Assembly (NCBI RefSeq): GCF_000423705.1
Contig: NZ_AUIM01000012.1
Coordinates: 186,001-250,000 of the forward strand
Length of the DNA stretch: 64,000 bases
Direction of reading: 5' to 3'
Source of the DNA: Stappia stellulata DSM 5886
GTDB lineage: Bacteria > Pseudomonadota > Alphaproteobacteria > Rhizobiales > Stappiaceae
How positions within the stretch are numbered: position 1 is the first letter of the stretch; the number at the start of each line of letters is the position of its first letter. Of the stretch, positions 25,454 through 32,258 are shown piece by piece. Made by a program: the position numbers and the translations under genes. Below the pieces are notes generated by a model. It had not been told where the DNA came from. It made no database searches and saw only the letters and a program-made list of their open reading frames with translations.

Positions 25454-25834
25454 GTGACGAAGAGCGACAAGACCGGTTTCGAGATCCCCGATCACATGCG
25501 CGATATGGCGGATCAGAGCGTCGATCAGGCACGCAAGGCGTTCGACGACTACATGAGCGCCACCCGCAAGGCGGTCGGCAATGTCGAGACGACGGCCAGC
25601 ACCGTCAAGGCGGGCGCCGATGACCTCGGGCGCACCGCTCTGGAATACACCGAGGAACACATCTCCGCAGCCTTCGACCTGGCGCAGAAGATGGTGCGGG
25701 CCTCCACGCCGCAGGAGATGATCCAGCTGCAGAGCGACTACCTGCGCAAGCAGATGGAATCGCTTGGCGAACAGGTCCGCGATCTGGGCGACAAGGCGTC
25801 CAGGACCGCCAAGGACGTGTCCTCGCGCAAGTAG
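25454..25834 (+). CDS. Phasin family protein 1 (PHA granule-associated)
   Basis: This 126-residue helical protein is rich in A, K, D and E, with amphipathic heptads. The family-typical segment TPQEMIQLQSDYLRKQMESLGEQ lies near residues 82-105. Phasins coat polyhydroxyalkanoate granules and control their number and size. The GTG start at 25454 is chosen because AAAGGAG precedes it at ideal spacing; the much longer open frame to 25103 has no matching similarity. A second phasin gene follows 287 bp downstream on the same strand. Confidence 0.85.
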   Translation: MTKSDKTGFEIPDHMRDMADQSVDQARKAFDDYMSATRKAVGNVETTASTVKAGADDLGRTALEYTEEHISAAFDLAQKMVRASTPQEMIQLQSDYLRKQMESLGEQVRDLGDKASRTAKDVSSRK

Positions 25835-25961
25835 GGCCGACATGGCCGCGTCGCCGGGGCGTGGCCGGTTTTCGGAGGGCGCGGGCGGCCGGTCCGCCTG
25901 CGCCGCCGGTCGTACGAAGTGAGCGGAACGGCGGAAATTCGTGCGTGGAACGCGACGGCAT

Positions 25962-25995
25962 TTGTGCGTCGCAATATTTATGTTGCATCGCACAA
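25962..25995. promoter_or_regulatory. Inverted repeat upstream of phasin 2, possible PhaR/AniA operator
   Basis: TTGTGCGTCGCAA (25962-25974) and TTGCATCGCACAA (25983-25995) form an imperfect inverted repeat (11 of 13 positions) around an A+T-rich centre. The TTGC/GCAA halves recall TGC-rich sites bound by the PHA-responsive repressor PhaR. The site lies about 130 bp before phasin 2, next to an A+T-rich promoter-like stretch. Confidence 0.45.
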
Positions 25996-26121
25996 TAACC
26001 CTCCCTATATTCCTGTTTGTAATCGGCGAGCACTGGCCCCGTTGGTCTGGTGGTCGCAAGGATCGCTATCGGGCGTCAGCGGAAGGTTCCGCAAGCGCTG
26101 CCCGTCCAAAGGAGCATAACC

Positions 26122-26637
26122 ATGACCGAGACCAAGTCCGCAGCCGCGGCCCCCAAGGCCGCCCGCGCGAAAACCGCCAAGTCCACCGATTCCACGGTGA
26201 CCCCGTTCCCGAACTTCGAGGCTTTCTCCATGCCCAATATGGAAATTCCGACCGCGACCCGCGAAATGGCCGAGAAGGGCATCGAGCAGGTGCGTGAATC
26301 CTACGCCAAGATCAAGACCGCCGCCGAAGACGCGACGGATCTGATGGAAGACGGCTTCGAGACGACCCGTCGCGGCGTTCTCGACTTCAACCACAAGGCC
26401 GTCGATGCGGCCAAGGCGAACACCGACGCGACCTTCAAGTTCGTGAAGGACATGTTCGAGGTGAAGACGCTGGCCGAGATGATCGAGCTGCAGAGCTCTT
26501 TCGCCCGCACCCAGTTCGAAGCCTTCACCGGCCAGGCCAAGGACATGCAGGAACTCTCGACCAAGCTCTCCGGCGAGATGACCGAGACGGTCAAGGGCGC
26601 CTACGAGAAGGCCAGCAAGGACTTCAAGGCAGCCTGA
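26122..26637 (+). CDS. Phasin family protein 2 (PHA granule-associated)
   Basis: This 171-residue protein has an Ala/Lys-rich N-terminus (about 1-25) followed by a long amphipathic helical phasin domain. It contains the diagnostic stretch KTLAEMIELQSSFARTQFEAF near residues 115-135, which phasin 1 shares in diverged form. It binds the surface of polyhydroxybutyrate granules. The ATG at 26122 is preceded by AAAGGAG. A strong terminator follows the gene, and the PhaR-like inverted repeat upstream suggests induction during polymer accumulation. Confidence 0.9.
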   Translation: MTETKSAAAAPKAARAKTAKSTDSTVTPFPNFEAFSMPNMEIPTATREMAEKGIEQVRESYAKIKTAAEDATDLMEDGFETTRRGVLDFNHKAVDAAKANTDATFKFVKDMFEVKTLAEMIELQSSFARTQFEAFTGQAKDMQELSTKLSGEMTETVKGAYEKASKDFKAA

Positions 26638-26692
26638 TTGCCTGGATGTCCGGCTGTTCTCAGCCAGAGTTGACGTCCCGTCGAGCGGGGCG

Positions 26693-26725
26693 AAAAGGCC
26701 CGGCGTCCATGGCGCCGGGCCTTTT
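26693..26725 (+). terminator. Rho-independent terminator after phasin 2
   Basis: A perfect 13-bp stem (AAAAGGCCCGGCG and its complement) has a 7-nt loop and ends in TTTT. It lies 56 bp after the phasin 2 stop codon and can act in both directions. Confidence 0.9.
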
Positions 26726-26799
26726 GCATTTGCCGCGGGCGGCGGTGCGGGGCAGGGCCGTGTTCCGGGTCGCGCGCACGCCTTGCGGCGAACCTGTGG

Positions 26800-26831
26800 A
26801 AGAGGGCGGGCGAAGCATCATTCGCCCTCTT
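26800..26831. terminator. Second hairpin before tRNA-His
   Basis: A 9-bp stem AAGAGGGCG/CGCCCTCTT has a 14-nt loop and lies between the phasin terminator and tRNA-His. It may be a back-up terminator. Evidence is weaker because the stem is short and the loop long. Confidence 0.45.
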
Positions 26832-26876
26832 GCATTCGCGGCAGTTTCAAACTAGCTTCCGCCTCCGAATTGACGT

Positions 26877-26953
26877 GCAGACGTAGCTCAGTTGGTTAGA
26901 GCGTCGGATTGTGGCTCCGAAGGTCGTTGGTTCAACTCCAACCGTCTGTACCA
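26877..26953 (+). tRNA. tRNA-His (anticodon GTG)
   Basis: This 77-nt gene has an encoded CCA. The acceptor stem GCAGACG pairs with CGTCTGT (one G-U at the end), the D loop contains GTTGGTTAG, the anticodon loop reads TT-GTG-GC and the T loop is TTCAACT. The discriminator is A73, and the base before G1 is T, not G. This matches the alphaproteobacterial clade whose tRNA-His lacks the otherwise universal G-1 and uses A73. Its 3' end is the integration site of the downstream island. Confidence 0.95.
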
Positions 26954-26969
26954 TTCGCCTTTTTCTCCC
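26937..26969 (+). repeat. attL: 33-bp direct repeat at the tRNA-His 3' end
   Basis: These 33 bases begin in the T arm of tRNA-His, run through its CCA and 16 bp beyond, and recur exactly at 41317-41349. The left copy keeps the tRNA intact. This is the classic signature of tyrosine-integrase insertion into a tRNA gene and fixes the left end of the island. Confidence 0.95.
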
Positions 26970-27014
26970 TTATCCATCAGTAACTTATTGAAATGCAAGA
27001 CACACTTGCGGCCG

Positions 27015-27036
27015 CTGCTACAGGGAACTGCTACAG
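27015..27036 (+). repeat. Left-end paired CTGCTACAG repeats (candidate integrase arm sites)
   Basis: CTGCTACAG occurs at 27015-27023 and 27028-27036, 13 bp apart. A matching pair with the same spacing occurs near the right end (41231 and 41244). Placement just inside both att cores suggests arm-type binding sites for the integrase or its directionality factor. Confidence 0.65.
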
Positions 27037-27052
27037 TGGGGGCCTCAGGAAG

Positions 27053-28798
27053 GTGTCCGGACATACGCGTCTTTATCGCCGTGGAGCGGTCTATTATCAC
27101 CGCGCCGTGGTTCCTGCCGACATCGTTGAATCGTATGGCAAGCGCGAAGAGCTGATCTCGTTGCGCACAAAGGATCGTGCCGAGGCGCTGCGCCGTGTGC
27201 GCATCAAGGCCGTGGAAGTCGACAACCGCTTCGAACTGCATCGACGGCAGCTTAGCGACCGGGCCTCGGCTCCGGTGCTTGACGATCTCACGCCGGAGCA
27301 GATGCGAGCGATCCAGGCCGTCTATCATGCGCATCTTCTCGAGGAGGACGAGCAGGTCCGGATCGAGGGCCTTTTTGAGGAAGGCGATCCGCTGCCAGAG
27401 ATGCCGGTGCCGAGCTTCGACGAGTGGGGCGAGCTTGCGACTGAATTCTCCGAGGACGCCAAGCGGCTGAGAGCGAGGTTCAAGAGCGACGTCTTCTTCG
27501 ATGACGAAGCCGAAGAGGTCCTCTCGTGGTCGGACGTGAATCTCAAGGTGCGACCCGGCAGCACGGGCTTCAAGAAGGTGGTCGCCGCTATCCAGGCCGC
27601 GATCATCCAGGCTGCCAACGATGTCCTGCGGCGCCATGATGGCGACTATGTCCCGACGCCCGAGCCTGATCCGACCAAAAAGATGCTTGCGACGCCGCTC
27701 ATGTCGGTGGCGGTCGAGGCATGGGTTCGCGAGAAGACGCGCGAGAGCTGGTCGCCGACCACGGAGCAAGAGCACCGCACATGGACTTCTGCCTTCATGG
27801 AAACCTGTGGCGACCGTCAGATCCATGAGTACACAAAGGAAGATGCCCGGCGCTTCAAAGCGGTGATGCTACAGCTCCCTGCGAACTGGAAAAAGAAGGC
27901 AGCCATCAGGGGACTGAAGATCACTGATGCGGCGGCCAAGGCCACGGAACTGGGATTGCCACCCATGTCCGCGACCAACATCAACAAGGTCTTGCGGTTC
28001 GTTGGATCGTTCTGGCGCTGGGCCGAAGGCAACTATGACGATGCGCCAAAAGGCCTCTTCGCCGGACTGTCGCTCTCAATGCGGCGTCACCGGGCGCGTG
28101 ACGAGCGCAATCCCTTCACCCTTGACGACCTGCAGCGCATTTTTCGTGCGCCGCTTTTCACCGGGTGCCAGTCGCTCCGGTTCAGGTCGACACCCGGCAG
28201 CCTCATTCCCCGCGACAGCGGGTTGTTCTGGACCCCTCTGATAGGTCTCTACACGGGCGCCCGGTCGAACGAGATCCTGCAGCTCCATGTGGACGATGTT
28301 CGCAAGGTGCACGGGGTTCTATGTCTCTCGATCAACGACGAGGGTGAGGACAAGTCGCTCAAGACCAAGAATGCCTATCGCGACATCCCGATTCATCAGG
28401 ATCTCATCCGGCTGGGTTTCCTCGATCACGTGGAGATGCGGCGCAGGGCAGGGAGCCTGCGGTTGTTTTCTGATATGAAGAAGGGTTCGAAGGGGAATTA
28501 TTCGAACCCTTTCTCAAAGCAGTTCTCGCGTGTTCTCGACGAAGTCGGGATCACCACGCCCAAGACGGCCTTCCACAGCCTCCGCCACAACTTCGAGGAC
28601 TTCTGTCGGGCGAGCCGCATCTCATCGGATGTCATCCAGATCCTTCAGGGTCGCGCCCAAGCGGGTGAGCGGGACCGATACGGCTATGGCGAGGCCTTCA
28701 TGAAGGCGATGAACGAGGCCGTGCAGTCCATCGAGTTCGCAGGGATCGATCTGACGCATCTGCATGTGACGTCCGAGGCGACAAAAAACGTGCTATGA
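27053..28798 (+). CDS. int: Tyrosine site-specific integrase of the island
   Basis: This 581-residue integrase has an N-terminal DUF6538-like segment (HTRLYRRGAVYYHRAVVPADI, about 4-24), a SAM-like core-binding region (about 220-335) and a C-terminal catalytic domain. The catalytic arginine lies in GLYTGARSNEILQL, the H-x-x-R box is HSLRHNF, and the nucleophile is probably a tyrosine in DRYGYGEA. The GTG at 27053 is the preferred start because AGGAAG precedes it and the domain begins there. An ATG at 26993 would run through the paired CTGCTACAG repeats. Lying next to tRNA-His, it should insert and excise the island. Confidence 0.9.
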   Translation: MSGHTRLYRRGAVYYHRAVVPADIVESYGKREELISLRTKDRAEALRRVRIKAVEVDNRFELHRRQLSDRASAPVLDDLTPEQMRAIQAVYHAHLLEEDEQVRIEGLFEEGDPLPEMPVPSFDEWGELATEFSEDAKRLRARFKSDVFFDDEAEEVLSWSDVNLKVRPGSTGFKKVVAAIQAAIIQAANDVLRRHDGDYVPTPEPDPTKKMLATPLMSVAVEAWVREKTRESWSPTTEQEHRTWTSAFMETCGDRQIHEYTKEDARRFKAVMLQLPANWKKKAAIRGLKITDAAAKATELGLPPMSATNINKVLRFVGSFWRWAEGNYDDAPKGLFAGLSLSMRRHRARDERNPFTLDDLQRIFRAPLFTGCQSLRFRSTPGSLIPRDSGLFWTPLIGLYTGARSNEILQLHVDDVRKVHGVLCLSINDEGEDKSLKTKNAYRDIPIHQDLIRLGFLDHVEMRRRAGSLRLFSDMKKGSKGNYSNPFSKQFSRVLDEVGITTPKTAFHSLRHNFEDFCRASRISSDVIQILQGRAQAGERDRYGYGEAFMKAMNEAVQSIEFAGIDLTHLHVTSEATKNVL

Positions 28799-28813
28799 CA
28801 CAGAAACAAGCAA

Positions 28814-29443
28814 CTATTCCCAAGCCTGCAGGATCGCTTCGGCTGCTGCCGGGTCGTCTTTGATCCGGTAAACCGTCTGGCGTGACAGGCCCGTGGTCTT
28901 CGCGATCTCGCTGATGCCCTTGCCGAGGCCGAGAAGATCGCGCACGCGGTCGAACTGGTCGCGGGTGTAGGAGGGCTTGCGCCCCAGATAGCGCCCCGGC
29001 CTCGCCTTGGCTGCTTCGATCCCGGCACGCTGGGCCTGCTTGCGCACCTCCGCTTCCGCCTGTGCCATAGCCGCCATGAAGGCGATCAGGGAGTCGCGCA
29101 CGGCTGCTTGCATTGGATCTCTGGTCGACCCGTCGAAGGTCATGCCGTTGATCACCGTGCGGATCACCACGCCCCGGCGCATAAACTCCCGGATGGTGTC
29201 GGTCACGTCCTGATAGTTCCGCCCGAGCCGGTCGACCCAGCGCACCACCAGCGTGTCGCCGCTGCGGAGCATGTCGAACAGCCGCCTGCCCTCCGGTCGT
29301 TCGGCAAGACGCGTCGAGACACCGGAGACGCCATGATCCGCCACCACCTCGTCGATGGTAAAGCCTGCAGCCTCCGCCTGGGTCTTCTGGTGGTCAAGCG
29401 TCTGGTCTGCGGTCGACACCCGCGCATAAAGGACGGTCTTCAT
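28814..29443 (-). CDS. Serine recombinase (resolvase/DNA invertase family)
   Basis: This 209-residue protein has the resolvase catalytic domain (about 1-140), with the nucleophilic serine in YARVSTADQ (S10) and conserved arginines in RWVDRLGR. A C-terminal helix-turn-helix follows (about 165-200, KGISEIAKTTGLSRQTVYRI), as in Tn3/Gin-type enzymes. The ATG at 29443 has GGAG upstream. It converges on the integrase gene with a 15-bp gap. The upstream region holds six copies of a TGTCCGTA-like motif, probably its res/operator site. It may resolve element dimers. Confidence 0.9.
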   Translation of the reverse strand: MKTVLYARVSTADQTLDHQKTQAEAAGFTIDEVVADHGVSGVSTRLAERPEGRRLFDMLRSGDTLVVRWVDRLGRNYQDVTDTIREFMRRGVVIRTVINGMTFDGSTRDPMQAAVRDSLIAFMAAMAQAEAEVRKQAQRAGIEAAKARPGRYLGRKPSYTRDQFDRVRDLLGLGKGISEIAKTTGLSRQTVYRIKDDPAAAEAILQAWE

Positions 29444-29456
29444 GGGATCTCCGATA

Positions 29457-29579
29457 TGTCCGTATGGCTCATGTCCGCATGAGTACATGTCCGTAGACTG
29501 ATTGCAAGCCTTACGGACACGCTTGGGCGAAGCAACGGACATGACCGCTAAGCCATACCCTTGCGGACAAAAGACCCCT
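29457..29579. promoter_or_regulatory. Six-copy TGTCCGYA array upstream of the serine recombinase (candidate res site)
   Basis: TGTCCGTA (29457), TGTCCGCA (29472) and TGTCCGTA (29488) are followed in inverted orientation by TACGGACA (29512), AACGGACA (29534) and TGCGGACA (29572). Three direct copies facing three inverted copies directly before a resolvase gene is the expected layout of a multi-subsite res/operator. Confidence 0.65.
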
Positions 29580-29907
29580 CCCCGTTACGGAGCTAACGGC
29601 GGGACTATCGCGCGGGATTACCTGATCGGCATGACCGGGGCATGCGGCACCCGGCACCGGGTTGCCTTCGCATCGCTTGCCCTGCCGGTCTGTTGCGGGG
29701 TGGGTATGGGGAGACGGGGGGATGCTGACAAAGGTATATACATGAACCCCGTCAGAGATTTTTTGCGAAATCATCCGGGGTCAGAGGTTGCCAACTGCCC
29801 AATATGGGCATCTTAGGCATTGGGCACTTGGGGATCCCGATGGCATCGCAGGCCGCCCCCGAGAATCCCATCGGGGCACCTCAAGAGCGGCATGCGCGCC
29901 ATCAAGA
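29580..29907. other. Non-coding stretch with palindromes between the res-like array and the ParB-like gene
   Basis: No convincing gene is visible. A 15-bp interrupted palindrome TGCCCA-ATA-TGGGCA lies at 29796-29810, with a further ATTGGGCA at 29819. CCCGATGG (29836-29843) is complemented at 29868-29875. These lie immediately downstream of the ParB-like stop codon and may form a terminator or a binding site for that protein. Confidence 0.45.
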
Positions 29908-30816
29908 TCAGTAGTCGTCGTTCTCGTCGTCCGGCACATCCCAGCCTTCTGGCATCACACTTGGATCCTGCATGCACAGATGCGCCAGTTCCTGACTGGT
30001 TTCATAGGCGTGGCGACCAAGGAGTTCCTTGAGAGCGAAGGCCAGGATCTCTGGGTTCTGCCGGATATGGCTGGGCGTGATCTTGCACCAGCGGTCGGCG
30101 ATTTCCTTTCCGCGTTCCTCGATGATTGTCATGCGGTCTTGTATTTCCTTTTCCTCCAGTTCCTTGCCATCGCGCTTCGCTTGCCATGCTTCGCGTGCTC
30201 GCCACCACTCGGCGTAGCACTCGGCCTCCTCGCCAAGCAGCCGCAGCGCCGAGCGCATGTTGTCGACCTGGCCCTTGCTTATCCCGGCTGCCTGCTGGAC
30301 CTCACTCTTGGTGAAGGCCGCCGACAACACCAGCCGCCACCCGTGGTTCTGCCGGTCCCTGTTGTTCATGGCGAGCTTCGGGCGGCTGTTCCGCTTTCCC
30401 GCTTCCAGAACCGCCTCTCTGGCGGTCCCCTCGAAGAACACCACCGGGATCACGCATCGCTCTTCGAGGCGATAGGTATCGAGCCTGTGGTGCCCGTCGA
30501 TCAGCATCACGCGATTGCCGCATGGCATGACCAGAATGGGCTCCAGGTCACCGGAAACCTTCAGGGCACTCCGCAAATCCGAGATGTGCCGTTCGTCAAG
30601 CTCGCCGGTTCGGGGTTGGAAAGCCTCCGGGTCCCGGTCGACAAGCTCAAGCGGCATCTCCTGCGACGACCGATCTACAAGAGTGGACCGGGTTCGCAGG
30701 CGCTCCAGCATATCGATACGAGCGGCGAGACGGCTCCTGGCTCTGTCGGTTGCCGCCACAGGAGGTGTTTCGGATAACGTCGGAACGGGTTCAAGTCCTT
30801 CGGTCTGCAGCGTCAT
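29908..30816 (-). CDS. ParB-like nuclease-domain protein
   Basis: This 302-residue protein has a ParB N-terminal domain at about residues 40-130, including the motif LIDGHHRLDTYRLEE (the G-H-H-R type box of ParB/sulfiredoxin-like folds). A helix-turn-helix follows (AFTKSEVQQAAGISKGQVDNM, about 165-185), then a charged, probably coiled-coil C-terminus. It could be a partition/CTPase switch or a DNA-binding regulator of the element. The ATG at 30816 overlaps the RNase HI stop codon as ATGA, so the two are translationally coupled. No ParA gene is present, which argues against classical partitioning. Confidence 0.75.
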   Translation of the reverse strand: MTLQTEGLEPVPTLSETPPVAATDRARSRLAARIDMLERLRTRSTLVDRSSQEMPLELVDRDPEAFQPRTGELDERHISDLRSALKVSGDLEPILVMPCGNRVMLIDGHHRLDTYRLEERCVIPVVFFEGTAREAVLEAGKRNSRPKLAMNNRDRQNHGWRLVLSAAFTKSEVQQAAGISKGQVDNMRSALRLLGEEAECYAEWWRAREAWQAKRDGKELEEKEIQDRMTIIEERGKEIADRWCKITPSHIRQNPEILAFALKELLGRHAYETSQELAHLCMQDPSVMPEGWDVPDDENDDY

Positions 30817-31283
30817 GCCGACACCCCTTGTCTTGCGATTGTCTGCAAAAGGCGGGTCTGACGTCGCAACGCCTCCCGTGCCAGTCTGTCGGCGCGTTCG
30901 TTCAAAGGATCGCCAGAGTGACGGCTCACCCACTCCCAGCGGACAACATGACGGGGGCATACATCCAGGAGTTCTTCCCAGAGATCACGGTTCTTGATGC
31001 CCTTCCAACCCCGATCCCGCCATTCAGGCCACCAGATCGATGCGCCTTTGACGACATACTGGCTGTCCGAAATCATGGTCACCTGGGATGGTCTTGAGAG
31101 CGCTTTGAGCCCTTCAAGGGCACCGGCGAGCTCCATACGGTTGTTTGTGGTGTGCGGTTCGCCGCCGGATAACAGTTTCGGTGTTCTGCGGCCTGTGAGA
31201 ATGGCTGCCCAGCCGCCGGGGCCTGGGTTTCCCGAGCATGCGCCATCTGTGTAGATCGTGACGGGACGGGTATCTTCAACCAT
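30813..31283 (-). CDS. rnhA: Ribonuclease HI
   Basis: This 156-residue protein matches RNase HI in length and in all four acidic catalytic residues: D in YTDGACSGNPGPGGW, E in NRMELAGA, D in SDSQYV and D in NERADRLA. It cleaves the RNA strand of RNA-DNA hybrids. The ATG at 31283 has AAAGGA upstream. This is an island-borne copy; the chromosome probably has its own. Coupling to the ParB-like gene suggests a role in element replication, R-loop handling or defence. Confidence 0.92.
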   Translation of the reverse strand: MVEDTRPVTIYTDGACSGNPGPGGWAAILTGRRTPKLLSGGEPHTTNNRMELAGALEGLKALSRPSQVTMISDSQYVVKGASIWWPEWRDRGWKGIKNRDLWEELLDVCPRHVVRWEWVSRHSGDPLNERADRLAREALRRQTRLLQTIARQGVSA

Positions 31284-31651
31284 GAAGATCCTTTCGAGAG
31301 AGATGATTGGATGGAACCCCGCATACCACCATCGCCGACATACCCTTCCCTTTAAGGGCAAGGGCTTCAAAGCGATGGAAATGCTAGGCTTTTGGGGTGC
31401 CGCATGGAGGTTTTTCCGTGTGGAAACTCCATGGGCTTGAGATCCGGCACCGAAGACCGCGCCGGAGAGAGGCAGACACACGCGAGCGGTCGGTGTACGT
31501 ATGTGTTCTAGCGGCCGTAAACTGCTGGATATCCGATATAATCTTTATAAATCAGATACTTGAGCGAAAATTTCAAGGATTTCTCGAAAAGAATATCGTG
31601 TGGAATTTATTTGAAGTTTCCAAATTTTTCTAGAAGTGGACAGAATAGGAA
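31284..31651. other. 368-bp divergent intergenic region, A+T-rich on the right
   Basis: No gene is visible. From about 31500 the sequence becomes strongly A+T-rich (GATATAATCTTTATAAATC around 31540-31558) and contains plausible -10 elements. It probably provides promoters for the rightward small membrane-protein gene and, further left, for rnhA. The compositional break suggests a junction between parts of the island with different origins. Confidence 0.5.
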
Positions 31652-32047
31652 ATGGCTCACACAAAAAAATTCAAGATCAGACGCATGTTTAAAGAACACG
31701 TGGGATTGGGTCGCACTGCAATCAATTACAAGTTCCGCAACGGGACAAATCGTTTTGAGATTGTCCGTATCTCGAAATGCGATGGATGCAAAATTCTAGC
31801 CTCGGTCATCGGGCACGACCTCGCTGAGAACGTGATCTGTCTTGATATCGACTTGCGTCGCGCTCTCAAGGTTGAACCAGGAGACGAGCTGGAACTCACC
31901 GTGAAAAAGGCGGACCTGTTCGATACGATCTGGTGGTATTTGACGGTCCGGGACCCTCGCGTCCGTATAAGTGCCGTATTGGCGCTCATATCAGTCGTTT
32001 TCGGGGGTCTCGGCCTGCTGCTCGGCCTGTGCAGTCTTCTCCGCTAG
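31652..32047 (+). CDS. Small protein with a possible double-psi beta-barrel segment and C-terminal membrane helix
   Basis: This 131-residue protein is not assigned to a family. The middle (about 45-85) reads CKILASVIGHDLAENV followed by LDIDLRRALKVEPGDELELTV, which has the '.R..L.V.PGD.LEL.V' rhythm of CDC48-N/AbrB-like beta-barrels. Residues about 103-129 form one hydrophobic helix, so the protein is probably tail-anchored with the barrel in the cytoplasm. Base composition is lower in G+C than the chromosome. It lies 211 bp upstream of the methyltransferase operon and could be part of that system or an independent cargo gene. Confidence 0.6.
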   Translation: MAHTKKFKIRRMFKEHVGLGRTAINYKFRNGTNRFEIVRISKCDGCKILASVIGHDLAENVICLDIDLRRALKVEPGDELELTVKKADLFDTIWWYLTVRDPRVRISAVLALISVVFGGLGLLLGLCSLLR

Positions 32048-32258
32048 AGCGCTCTTCACCATCTCCGGCCTTGGCGCTATGGTCGTGCCAGCAAAACGTC
32101 CGTTACTCGGGAAATGAACGTCGAAAGAATGGTTTGGGCGGTTGCGCGCAGTTCGTCGGCATCTTTCTGTATGGACGGCTGGGTGAGCAACCACCACGAT
32201 ACGATGCGGGCCCGATGAACACGCCTTGCATCCATTTTCTTGACTTGAGGGGCTGATC

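Noticed and set aside
29502-29816. Small open frames upstream of the serine recombinase
   Set aside because: No ribosome binding site and no motif. The region is explained by the recombinase operator array and palindromes.
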